Assembly: GCF_015356825.1 (NCBI RefSeq)
Contig: NZ_JAACYW010000012.1
Span: 19,682 to 83,681 of the forward strand
Direction of reading: 5' to 3'
DNA: 64,000 bases
Source of the DNA: Catenulispora rubra
Lineage (GTDB): Bacteria > Actinomycetota > Actinomycetes > Streptomycetales > Catenulisporaceae
Shown here: positions 1 through 7,442 of the stretch, one piece after another
Layout of the letters: every line of letters begins with the position of its first letter
Position numbering within the stretch: position 1 is the first letter of the stretch
Made by a program: the position numbers and the translations under genes
The notes under the pieces: model-generated
Seen by the model: the letters and a program-made list of their open reading frames with translations, nothing else
What the model was told of the DNA's origin: nothing
Databases searched by the model: none

Positions 1-129
1 ACGTTATGAGCCGCGCCCCTCATCGTGGATCAGTCCACGGATGGTACTTCGCCGCAGCTCATCCCGCAGATCCAGGGGGCCTCATCCCGCAGGATGAAGC
101 CCCTGTCGTGAGCGACGCCGACCCGCACG
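1..129. other. left edge, no gene recognised
   Basis: I see no convincing coding region or RNA here. It is the sequence downstream of the RidA gene, which runs leftward and stops at 130, and may hold the 3' untranslated region of that transcript. Confidence 0.4.
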
Positions 130-540
130 TCAGCCGACGACGGCCAGCGCGTCGATCTCCACCAGCATCGACGCCTTCGGCAGCTCGACGAAGATGGTCG
201 TCCGGCTCGGCTTCACACCGTCCGCACCGAGGTTCGCCTCGATGAACTCCGCGTACGCCTCGTTCATCAGCGCGAAGTGGTCGCGCGTCGTGAGGTAGAC
301 GCGGAACATCACGATGTCGTCGACCGTGCCGCCGCCGGCCTCGACGATCGCCTTCACGTTCTCCAGCGTCCGCGTGGTCTGCGCCTTCACGTCCCCGGGC
401 GCCACGTACTCACCGGTCGCCGGGTCCTCCCCGCCCTGCCCGGACACCTGCAGGATGGGGCCCTTTCGCACGCCCTGGGAGAACACCGGCATCGGGGCCG
501 GGGCACCGTCGGTACGGATCTCGGTCTTGGAGGAGGTCAT
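130..540 (-). CDS. RidA-family enamine/imine deaminase
   Basis: A protein of 136 residues from the ATG at 540; an in-frame GTG at 552 would add four residues and cannot be excluded. Length and conserved blocks match the YjgF/YER057c/UK114 (RidA) family: an N-terminal S-Q-G segment, ILQVSGQGG, and the C-terminal SRTTIFVELPKA...EIDALA strand-helix with the substrate-binding Arg. RidA proteins hydrolyse reactive 2-aminoacrylate-type enamines released by PLP dehydratases. That fits its place beside a PLP-dependent deaminase (2727) in the same catabolic block. It lies downstream of the IclR gene in the same direction (59 bp gap), so co-transcription is likely. Cytoplasmic. Confidence 0.9.
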   Translation of the reverse strand: MTSSKTEIRTDGAPAPMPVFSQGVRKGPILQVSGQGGEDPATGEYVAPGDVKAQTTRTLENVKAIVEAGGGTVDDIVMFRVYLTTRDHFALMNEAYAEFIEANLGADGVKPSRTTIFVELPKASMLVEIDALAVVG

Positions 541-598
541 CAGAGGGCTCACTTTCTTTGGGTGATTTCAAGGAGGCACGAACAAATCGGATCGGAAC

Positions 599-1339
599 TC
601 ACGGCGCACCGGCGTCAGCCGATATGGCGCGCGTGGTATCCAGCAGCTGCGGCAACAGTTCCAGCACCTGCTCGTACGGAAGCACGACGTCCGGCACCGA
701 GATCGACACCGCGGCCACGGCCCGCCCGGACGCGTCCCGCACCGGCGCCCCGACGCAGTTGATGAACGTCTCGTGCTCGGCGTGATCCTGCGCCCAGCCC
801 TGCGCGGCCACCGTGTCGAGCTCGGCGAGCAGCTGCGGCGCGGAGGTGATGGTGTTCGGCGTGTGCGGTACGAACTCGATCCCGGCCACCACCCGCCGCC
901 GCTCCGCCACCGGCAGATCCGCGAGCAGCACCTTCGCCACCGCCGTGTTGTGCAGCCCGGCCCGCAGCCCGACGCGCGAGTACATGCGCACCTTGTGCCG
1001 CGAGTCGTACTTGTCGATGTAGACGACCTCGCCGCCCTCGTACGCGGCCAGGTGCACGGTCTGCCCGGTCGCGGCGTTCAGCGCGGCCAGATGCGGAGCC
1101 GCGATCCGGCGGACGCCGCGCTGCTCCATGGCCAGGTTGGCCAGCGCGAACAGGCCGGCCCCGAGGTGGTAGCGGTAGTCGGCGTCGCGGTAGACGAACC
1201 GGTCCTCCTCCAGCGACTGGAGCAGCCGCAGCACGGTGGTCTTGTGCACGCCGACCACCTCGGCCAGCTGGTCGAGCGAGCGCTCGCCGTCGCCGAGCTC
1301 GGCGAGCAGGCGCAGGGCGCGGGTGACGGTCTGGCTCAT
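599..1339 (-). CDS. IclR-family transcriptional regulator
   Basis: 246 residues from ATG 1339, preceded by GTGAGGG as a ribosome-binding site; the longer open frame upstream lacks family similarity. Residues about 4-60 form the winged helix-turn-helix (SLDQLAEVVGVHKTTVLRLL), and the rest is the IclR effector-binding domain (HNTAVAKVLLADLP, FINCVGAPVRD, AAVSISVP). It is probably the local regulator of the surrounding kinase/deaminase/deacylase/aldolase genes; a candidate operator lies at 2678-2704 between the divergent arms. IclR regulators of this kind often respond to a pathway intermediate such as a keto-deoxy acid; the ligand here is unknown. Confidence 0.9.
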   Translation of the reverse strand: MSQTVTRALRLLAELGDGERSLDQLAEVVGVHKTTVLRLLQSLEEDRFVYRDADYRYHLGAGLFALANLAMEQRGVRRIAAPHLAALNAATGQTVHLAAYEGGEVVYIDKYDSRHKVRMYSRVGLRAGLHNTAVAKVLLADLPVAERRRVVAGIEFVPHTPNTITSAPQLLAELDTVAAQGWAQDHAEHETFINCVGAPVRDASGRAVAAVSISVPDVVLPYEQVLELLPQLLDTTRAISADAGAP

Positions 1340-1418
1340 GGCACCCTCACTTTCTCGCGGACGACGCCGACTGCGCGACCCGGCGCGACCGGGACTGCGG
1401 TGAACGGCTGATGGCGGA

Positions 1419-2564
1419 TCACGGACGCACGGTCTCCGGTCCGCCGACCGCGATGCCGTCGACGACGATGCCGCCGGCCGAAACCCGCGTCGCACGCCAC
1501 TCCTCGGCCGAAGCGTCCAGCAGCGCGGCGATCGTCGCCGCCGACCACTGACCGTCGTGCTCAGAAAGGTCGCCCCTGTCAGCACGATCGCCACGATCAG
1601 CACGGTCAGCACGGTCAGCACCAGCGAGCCGGCTCAGGTCGCCCAACTCCCCCACATCCCCGTGCGCCACCAACGCCGAAGCAGCGGCCAGATGCCCGAG
1701 CCGCAAGCGCCGCCGCTGATCGAAGCCGTGCAGCGTGCCGGCCAGGTAACCGGCGGCGAAAGCATCCCCGGCACCGGTCGGCTCGACCACGTCCACCGTC
1801 AGCGCCGGCTCGGACACCGCGCCGTCGACTGTAAGCGCGGTGACCACCCGCTCGGCATCCTTCACCACGATCGTCGACGGCCCCGGGAACAGAGCCCTGA
1901 GTTCCGCCGGAACGCCAGTCCCGAAAGCGATCTCGGCCTCGTCGGCGCCAAGCAAGGCTATGTCAGCCGCGTTCACGAACTCCCGCAGCACCTCCGCGTC
2001 GCGGTCCCGCCACAGCACCGGCCGCCAGTTGAGATCGAAGCTGATCAGCCGCTGGCCACGCGGCGCGTCCAACAACGCGCGCACCATCGCCAGGCACGTC
2101 TCCGACAACGCCGGCGTGATGCCGGTGAGGTGCACCAGCCTTGCGCCGTCGACCAAACCCGCGACCGCAGGCTCGCTCAACATCGCCGGCGACATCGCCG
2201 AGGCGGCGGAACCCGCGCGGTAGTAATGCAGCCTGCTGCGACCCGCGCCGAGGTCCCCGCCGCGGTCGGAACCGCCGGTCTCCTTCAGGTACAGCCCCGT
2301 CGGACGCAGGGGATCGACCACCACTCCCGACGTGTCCACCCCGCGCCGCGCCACTTCGCCCACCAGACGGCGTCCGAACCCGTCGTCCCCGACGCGGCTC
2401 ACCCAGGCGCTCGGCACGCCCAGCGCACGCAGCGCGCACGCCACGTTCGACTCCGCCCCGCCGGCCGACACCGCGAACGACTGGACCCCGTCCAGCGGCC
2501 CGGGCACGTCCGGCAGCAGCACCGCCATCGACTCGCCGACACACACCGCCCACGGCGTCACCAT
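1419..2564 (-). CDS. PfkB-family sugar kinase, likely 2-keto-3-deoxygluconate kinase
   Basis: 381 residues from ATG 2564. The N-terminal GESMAVLLP...SAGGAESNVACALRALG and the C-terminal PTGAGDAFAAGYLAG (anion hole and catalytic Asp) are ribokinase/PfkB signatures. KDG kinase assignment rests on similarity of the N-terminal half (RPTGLYLKE) and on a KDPG aldolase gene at 5635: together they would turn KDG into KDPG, then pyruvate plus glyceraldehyde-3-phosphate. The last 75 residues are an unusual extension containing an Asp-Arg-Ala/Gly run encoded by a 9-bp tandem repeat (1577-1625). It is transcribed divergently from the deaminase operon and upstream of IclR and RidA. Confidence 0.85.
   Translation of the reverse strand: MVTPWAVCVGESMAVLLPDVPGPLDGVQSFAVSAGGAESNVACALRALGVPSAWVSRVGDDGFGRRLVGEVARRGVDTSGVVVDPLRPTGLYLKETGGSDRGGDLGAGRSRLHYYRAGSAASAMSPAMLSEPAVAGLVDGARLVHLTGITPALSETCLAMVRALLDAPRGQRLISFDLNWRPVLWRDRDAEVLREFVNAADIALLGADEAEIAFGTGVPAELRALFPGPSTIVVKDAERVVTALTVDGAVSEPALTVDVVEPTGAGDAFAAGYLAGTLHGFDQRRRLRLGHLAAASALVAHGDVGELGDLSRLAGADRADRADRGDRADRGDLSEHDGQWSAATIAALLDASAEEWRATRVSAGGIVVDGIAVGGPETVRP
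1577..1625. repeat. 9-bp tandem repeat inside the kinase gene
   Basis: Imperfect repeats of GRTCAGCAC/GRTCGCCAC run through the 3' part of the kinase gene and encode an Asp-Arg-Ala/Gly-rich linker near the C terminus. A similar 9-mer (reverse complement GATCAGCGG) forms the non-coding array at 6353-6406. Confidence 0.7.
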
Positions 2565-2677
2565 GCGGCCTCCCCAGCCATCCGTCGGTCCCGTCCTCGC
2601 GTCTTCGTGGGCCCGCCACGAGTACCGCAGCGTTGACCGTTCTTCACCTCGAATGCTAGAACCGAAGCACAGCATAT

Positions 2678-2704
2678 GCAACGAGCGTTGCAGATAGCGC
2701 AACG
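2678..2704. promoter_or_regulatory. candidate IclR operator between divergent genes
   Basis: GCAAC-gagc-GTTGC is a perfect 5-bp-arm palindrome (2678-2691), followed seven bases later by a further half-site GCAACGT (2698-2704). It lies in the 162-bp gap between the kinase (leftward, 2564) and the deaminase (rightward, 2727), so one regulator could control both arms. Binding by the IclR protein at 599-1339 is inference. Confidence 0.45.
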
Positions 2705-2726
2705 TACCAGGCAGCGGAGGTGTCAC

Positions 2727-4028
2727 ATGGTCCACCAGACGTTCGGCAGCCGCACCGCGTCCACCGGCATCGACCGGGCGGCGGTCGCCGCGCTCGCCGA
2801 GGAGCACCTGGACTGGCGCTTCAAAGCGCTGCCGCCCCAGGCCTGGGGCCGGACCGCGCACGCCTGGCTCGCCTCGGCCCCGCACCTGTCCGACCTCGGC
2901 ACTCCGCTCCTCACTCTCGACGCCGACGCGCTGGACCACAACCTGCTCACCATGGCCGCCTGGTGCCGCGAAGCCGGCGTCACCCTCGCGCCGCACGGCA
3001 AGACCACGATGGCCCCGGAGCTGTGGCAGGCCCAGTTGGACGCCGGCGCGGTCGCCATCACGCTCGCCAACCTCCCGCAGCTGCACGTCGCCCGGGCTTT
3101 CGGCGTCCAGCGCGTCATGCTGGCCAACGCCCTGCTCGACCCGGCCGGCCTGGCGTGGATCGCGGCAGAGTTGGCCGCCGATCCGGACTTCGCGTTCGTC
3201 TCGTGGGTCGACTCCGTGGAGTCCGTGACCCAGATGGACGCCGCCCTGCGCGCCGCAGGCGTCGGCCGCGGCGCCGATCCCGAGACGGACCGGCCGGTCG
3301 AAGTCCTCGTCGAGCTCGGCGGCACCGGCGGCCGGACCGGAGCACGCACCCTCGCAGAGGCCGAAGACATCGCGAACGCGGTCCGGGCGGCACCGACGCT
3401 GAGGCTCGCGGGCATCGCAGGGTACGAAGGCAGCCTGGCTCATGACGCCTCATCCGAGAGCCTCAAGGTAGTCCGCAGCTACCTCCGCAACCTCGCCGAG
3501 CTGCACCTTCGCATCTCCGCGGCCTACGAGACGGAGCATCCCGTCATCACCGCGGGTGGCAGCGCCTACTTCGACGACGTCGCCGAGATCCTGAAGCCGG
3601 CGGCGATTGAATCAGGGGCCGAAGTCGTCCTGCGCTCAGGCGCGTACGTCATCCACGACGACGGGCACTACCGGACCATCTCGCCGTTCTCTCGCGATGC
3701 GGCGAAGACCCCCTTCCGAGCAGCGATGCACGGCTGGGCCCGCGTCGTCTCCCACCCCGAGCCGCAGCTCTCCCTGCTGGACGCGGGCAAACGCGACTTC
3801 CCCTTCGACGAGGGCCTGCCGGAACCACCCGTCGGCACCGTCACCGCCCTGAACGACCAGCACACATTCCTGCGCGACGCCGGCGACACGGCCCCGGTCG
3901 GCGCCGTCGTCCGCTTCGGTCTCTCGCATCCGTGCACGGCGTTCGACAAGTGGACGCTCATCCCCGTCCTCGACGACGCCGACAGCGCCGACCCGCTGAT
4001 CGTCGATCTGGTGAGGACGTTCTTCTGA
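2727..4028 (+). CDS. PLP-dependent amino acid deaminase/dehydratase, alanine-racemase (fold III) N-terminal domain
   Basis: 433 residues from ATG 2727, with GGAGG six bases upstream (2716-2720). The N-terminal half is an alanine-racemase-like TIM barrel (TPLLTLDADALDHNLLTMAAWC, then PHGKTTMAPELW with the PLP lysine); the C-terminal half is the D-serine-dehydratase-like domain (LDAGKRDFPFDEGLPEP, GLSHPCTAFDKW with putative zinc His/Cys). Relatives are called amino acid deaminase, D-threonine aldolase or D-serine dehydratase. In this cluster it may dehydrate/deaminate a D-amino acid or D-glucosaminate to a keto acid (inference). Its stop overlaps the start of the deacylase (TGATG), giving an operon. 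Confidence 0.85.
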   Translation: MVHQTFGSRTASTGIDRAAVAALAEEHLDWRFKALPPQAWGRTAHAWLASAPHLSDLGTPLLTLDADALDHNLLTMAAWCREAGVTLAPHGKTTMAPELWQAQLDAGAVAITLANLPQLHVARAFGVQRVMLANALLDPAGLAWIAAELAADPDFAFVSWVDSVESVTQMDAALRAAGVGRGADPETDRPVEVLVELGGTGGRTGARTLAEAEDIANAVRAAPTLRLAGIAGYEGSLAHDASSESLKVVRSYLRNLAELHLRISAAYETEHPVITAGGSAYFDDVAEILKPAAIESGAEVVLRSGAYVIHDDGHYRTISPFSRDAAKTPFRAAMHGWARVVSHPEPQLSLLDAGKRDFPFDEGLPEPPVGTVTALNDQHTFLRDAGDTAPVGAVVRFGLSHPCTAFDKWTLIPVLDDADSADPLIVDLVRTFF

Positions 4029-5638
4029 TGGCCGACCTGGTCCTCCGTGGCGCCACTGTCATCGACGGCACCGGATCCGACCGCTACCGCGCCGATGTCA
4101 CCGTCACGAACGGTGTGATCGCCGCCGTGGACGGCGCGCCGGGGCAGCCGACCGCCGCGCGCATCATCGACGCCGACGGCCTCGTCCTGGCCCCCGGCTT
4201 CATCGACATGCACGCGCACTCCGACCTGCGCACCCTCGTCGAACGCGACCACCCCTCACGCGTCACCCAGGGCGTCACCTGCGAAGTCCTCGGCCAGGAC
4301 GGCCTGTCCTACGCCCCGGTCGACGACACCACGCTGCCGGCCCTGCGCCGCCAGATCGCCGGCTGGAACGGCGACCCCGACGGCTTCGACTGGAGCTGGC
4401 GCACCGTCGGCGAATACCTCGACCGACTGGATCAGGGTATTGCGGTCAACGCCTGCTACCTGGTCCCCCACGGCTCGGTCCGCATGCTCGCGATGGGCTG
4501 GGACAACCGCGAGCCGAATCGCGCCGAGCTGAACCGCATGCGCGAAGTGGTCGCGCAGGGCATGCGCGAAGGCGCCGTCGGCATGTCCAGCGGACTGTCC
4601 TACACGCCGGGCATGTACGCGGCCACCGACGAGCTGGTCGAACTCTGCGAAGTCGTCGCCTCGTACGGCGGCTACCACTCCCCGCACCAGCGGTCCTACG
4701 GCGCCGGCGCCCTCGACGGCTACGCCGAGATGATCGATATCTCGCGTCGCTCCGGCTGCCCGCTGCACCTCGCGCACGCCACCATGAACTTCGGCGTCAA
4801 CGCCGGCCGGGCCGCCGAGCTCCTGGAGCTGGTCGACGCCGGCCTGTCAGAGGGCTGCGACATCAGCCTCGACACCTACCCCTACCTGCCGGGCTCCACG
4901 ACCCTGGCCGCGCTGCTGCCGAGCTGGTCGGCCGAGGGCGGCCCGGACGCGACGCTGGCCCGGCTCGCGGATCCGGCGTCCCTGGAGCGGATCCGGCGCG
5001 ACGTCGAGGAGAACGGCAGCGACGGCAACCACGGCATGGTCGTCGACTGGCAGACCATCCAGATCTCCGGCGTCCAGGATCCGAGCCTGTCCGACGCGGT
5101 CGGCCGGACCATCGCCGAGATCGCCGCCGCACGCGCCGTGACCGGCAGCGAAGCGTTCTTCGACCTGCTGCGCGGCGACCGCCTGGGGACCACGATCCTG
5201 CACCACGTCGGCAACGAGGAGAACGTCCGCGCCATCATGCGGCACCGCGCGCACACCGTCGGCAGCGACGGCCTGCTCGTCGGCGCACGTCCGCATCCTC
5301 GCGCCTGGGGCACGTTCCCGCGCTATCTCGGCCACTACAGCCGGGATCTCAAGGTCCTGACGCTGGAGGAGACGGTCGCCCGGATGACCGGCCGACCGGC
5401 CCGGCGGCTGCGCCTGGACCGGCGCGGCCTGGTCCGGGTCGGCCACCACGCCGATCTGGTGCTGTTCGACCCGCGGACCGTCACCGACGCCGCGACCTTC
5501 GAACAGCCCCGCCAGGTCGCCGAGGGCATCGTCGAAGTGCTGGTCAACGGCGTTTCGGTACTGACAGACGGCACGCCCACCGGGGCCCTCCCGGGCCGGG
5601 CGCTGCGACGGACAGAGCAGGGGGTATCAGCCTTATGA
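4028..5638 (+). CDS. N-acyl-D-amino-acid deacylase (D-aminoacylase family amidohydrolase)
   Basis: 536 residues, start ATG 4028 overlapping the stop of the previous gene by one base. It opens with the amidohydrolase beta-sandwich (DLVLRGATVIDGTGSDRYRADV) and GFIDMHAHSD, the metal-binding HxH on the first barrel strand; later blocks (EGAVGMSSGLSYTPGMYA, HLAHAT, VGSDGLL, GTFPRYLGHY) are typical of D-aminoacylases/N-acyl-D-glutamate deacylases. It would release a free D-amino acid from an N-acyl derivative for the upstream deaminase. An N-acetyl-D-glucosaminate deacetylase role is possible, since such enzymes belong to this family. It overlaps the aldolase start by four bases. Confidence 0.88.
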   Translation: MADLVLRGATVIDGTGSDRYRADVTVTNGVIAAVDGAPGQPTAARIIDADGLVLAPGFIDMHAHSDLRTLVERDHPSRVTQGVTCEVLGQDGLSYAPVDDTTLPALRRQIAGWNGDPDGFDWSWRTVGEYLDRLDQGIAVNACYLVPHGSVRMLAMGWDNREPNRAELNRMREVVAQGMREGAVGMSSGLSYTPGMYAATDELVELCEVVASYGGYHSPHQRSYGAGALDGYAEMIDISRRSGCPLHLAHATMNFGVNAGRAAELLELVDAGLSEGCDISLDTYPYLPGSTTLAALLPSWSAEGGPDATLARLADPASLERIRRDVEENGSDGNHGMVVDWQTIQISGVQDPSLSDAVGRTIAEIAAARAVTGSEAFFDLLRGDRLGTTILHHVGNEENVRAIMRHRAHTVGSDGLLVGARPHPRAWGTFPRYLGHYSRDLKVLTLEETVARMTGRPARRLRLDRRGLVRVGHHADLVLFDPRTVTDAATFEQPRQVAEGIVEVLVNGVSVLTDGTPTGALPGRALRRTEQGVSAL

Positions 5639-6297
5639 CTTTCGATCTGCATCTATTTCCAGATCTTCCGCATCCCGACTTCCGCGCGGCACTGGCCGCC
5701 GAACCGGTGATAGCCGTGGTGCGTGCACCTTCGATCCCTGATTCGGCGGCGCTGTGCGCGGCGCTGGCCGCCGGCGGCATCACCTGCACCGAGCTCACGT
5801 TCAGCACCCCCGACGTGGTGCCGCACCTGCGGGCCGCCGTCGCCGCCGGGCACCGTATCGGCGCCGGGACCGTGATGAACGCGCAGCAGGCTAGGGACGC
5901 GATCGACGCCGGGGTCTCGTTCCTCGTCACGCCCGGGCTGCGGCCCGAGGTCGCCGAGGCAGCGCACGAGGCGGGCGTCCCGGTAGTGCTGGGAGCGCTG
6001 ACGCCGACCGAAGTCGCGCAGGCGATGGACCTCGGCACCGCGGCCGTGAAGATCTTCCCCGCCAAGGCTTTCGGTCCCGGCTACTTCAAGGACCTCAACG
6101 GCCCCTACCCGGGACTGCCGCTGGTCGCCTCCGGCGGCGTCAACGCCGGCAACGCCGCGGACTTCCTGGCGCAGGGAGCACTCGCGGTGTGTGCGGGCAC
6201 TGATGTGGTGCCGCCGGACGTCGTGGCGGCCGGAGACTGGCCCGAGATCACGCGGCGTGCCCGAGCCTTCATGGCGGCGCTCAAGCCGTCAGTCTGA
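5635..6297 (+). CDS. 2-dehydro-3-deoxy-phosphogluconate (KDPG/KHG) aldolase
   Basis: 220 residues, ATG overlapping the deacylase stop (ATGA). It is a small TIM-barrel class I aldolase with catalytic Glu54 (CTELTFSTPD), IGAGTVMN, FLVTPGLRPEV and the Schiff-base lysine 139 in AVKIFPAK; phosphate-binding VASGGVNAGN follows. It would cleave KDPG to pyruvate and glyceraldehyde-3-phosphate, and it pairs with the divergent KDG-type kinase. It is the last gene of the rightward operon. Confidence 0.92.
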   Translation: MTFDLHLFPDLPHPDFRAALAAEPVIAVVRAPSIPDSAALCAALAAGGITCTELTFSTPDVVPHLRAAVAAGHRIGAGTVMNAQQARDAIDAGVSFLVTPGLRPEVAEAAHEAGVPVVLGALTPTEVAQAMDLGTAAVKIFPAKAFGPGYFKDLNGPYPGLPLVASGGVNAGNAADFLAQGALAVCAGTDVVPPDVVAAGDWPEITRRARAFMAALKPSV

Positions 6298-6645
6298 GAC
6301 TCACCAGCAAGCGCACGGGCTGGACGGGACGGCTCCGGTCGTCCCACTGGTCCCGCCGGTCCCGCTGATCCCGCTGATCCCGCTGATCCCGCTGATCCCG
6401 CTGGTCACAGTAGCCACAGTGGTGGCCGGGGACCGGAGCTGACTCTTCATCTGTCCCCGCCGCAGGTGAAGCGGCAGCTCCGGCCCACCAGCAAATCATG
6501 CTGAGAATTGAGTGAAACGCCAAGAGTTGTTGCCGATCGGTTATCAACTTTTGCGCGGCGATGACCGATTCGTGATGCTACCGCCACGTACCGCACAGTT
6601 GATCATTCGCTCCCGCAGTCCCGGCCGCCCTGCTTCAATAGCGCC
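6298..6645. other. 348-bp intergenic region
   Basis: No gene recognised. It contains the 9-bp tandem array at 6353-6406 and an AT-richer stretch (about 6490-6600) with an interrupted inverted repeat AGTTG...CAACT near 6525-6550, probably the promoter region of the next gene. No canonical ribosome-binding site precedes 6646. Confidence 0.4.
6353..6406. repeat. tandem array of a 9-bp unit (CCGCTGATC)
   Basis: Six contiguous 9-bp units: CCGCCGGTC, four perfect CCGCTGATC copies and CCGCTGGTC. It lies 55 bp after the KDPG aldolase stop. It is related, on the opposite strand, to the repeat within the kinase gene at 1577-1625. Likely a slippage-generated minisatellite with no evident function. Confidence 0.8.
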
Positions 6646-7371
6646 ATGACGCCCCGCGAGACTCCCGTGCCGCCCGCAGTTGCCGCCCTGCCGCACGACC
6701 CGCGCGGCTACCCCATCCCCGCGATCACTCCGCGTGACGCCGAGGGCAACCCGACCTTCGCGATCACCGGCGCGGCCCGCACGCTGATCTGCGCGATCGA
6801 GCGCCGCTGCTCGATCTGCGGGACGCCGATGGCCGCCGGGCCGGTCTACCGCGTCATCGCGGCGGCCGAGACCGAGGCGCTGACCGCGGCGCACGAGGCC
6901 GGCCGGACCGCGGCCAACAAGGCGCCGTCCCCGGAGCCGCCGGGGCACCGCGCCTGCATGCTCTTCGCCGCCTTCACCTGCCCCTTCCTGGCACGGCCCA
7001 ACGCGCGCCGGGGCCAGGACGCGGACGTGATGGGCTCGGCGCTGACGCGCGGCACGGCGCGGGGCAGTTCGGCCGAGTCGGGGACCGAGATCGGCGGCGC
7101 GGTCGCGGGTTTCGCAGACTACGAATTCCGGTACACGCCGGGCGCCAATCAGGTGGCGTTCGTCTTCAGCAGTCTGACCGAGCTCCGAACGCATCAGCTG
7201 GGCGCGGACCAGATTCCCGAGCTCATCAGTGCACTGACTGACGCCGAACCCGCGGTGGGCACGTGCCCGCCGTATCTGCTCGACGACGAGGAGGCCGCGG
7301 CGGCGTATGCCAGCGCTCTGCTGGAGGAGGCGATGGCGCGGAGCCGGAGATCCGGCGTTACCGAAGCGTGA
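6646..7371 (+). CDS. conserved hypothetical protein with Cys/His cluster
   Basis: 241 residues, not assigned to a family with confidence. Around residues 50-57 is RRCSICGTPM and around 100-120 HRACMLFAAFTCPFL, a CxxC plus H-x2-C...C arrangement that could bind zinc. The N terminus is Pro-rich; the C-terminal third is acidic/alanine-rich. No signal peptide or membrane segment is visible, so it is probably cytoplasmic. Start ATG 6646 is the first in-frame Met; no good ribosome-binding site is visible. It is followed, after 71 bp, by the lipoprotein gene in the same direction. Confidence 0.65.
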   Translation: MTPRETPVPPAVAALPHDPRGYPIPAITPRDAEGNPTFAITGAARTLICAIERRCSICGTPMAAGPVYRVIAAAETEALTAAHEAGRTAANKAPSPEPPGHRACMLFAAFTCPFLARPNARRGQDADVMGSALTRGTARGSSAESGTEIGGAVAGFADYEFRYTPGANQVAFVFSSLTELRTHQLGADQIPELISALTDAEPAVGTCPPYLLDDEEAAAAYASALLEEAMARSRRSGVTEA

Positions 7372-7442
7372 TTTCCGGCGGCAAACCCCGGGGGCGATGG
7401 GACGTCTAAAGGGCGACATCGTTTCGGGGAAAGGACCTCGTC

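Noticed and set aside
2676..2726. Upstream in-frame ATG (2676) for the PLP deaminase
   Set aside because: It would add 17 residues (MQRALQIAQ...) that lie over the palindromic operator, and GGAGG is placed for ATG 2727.
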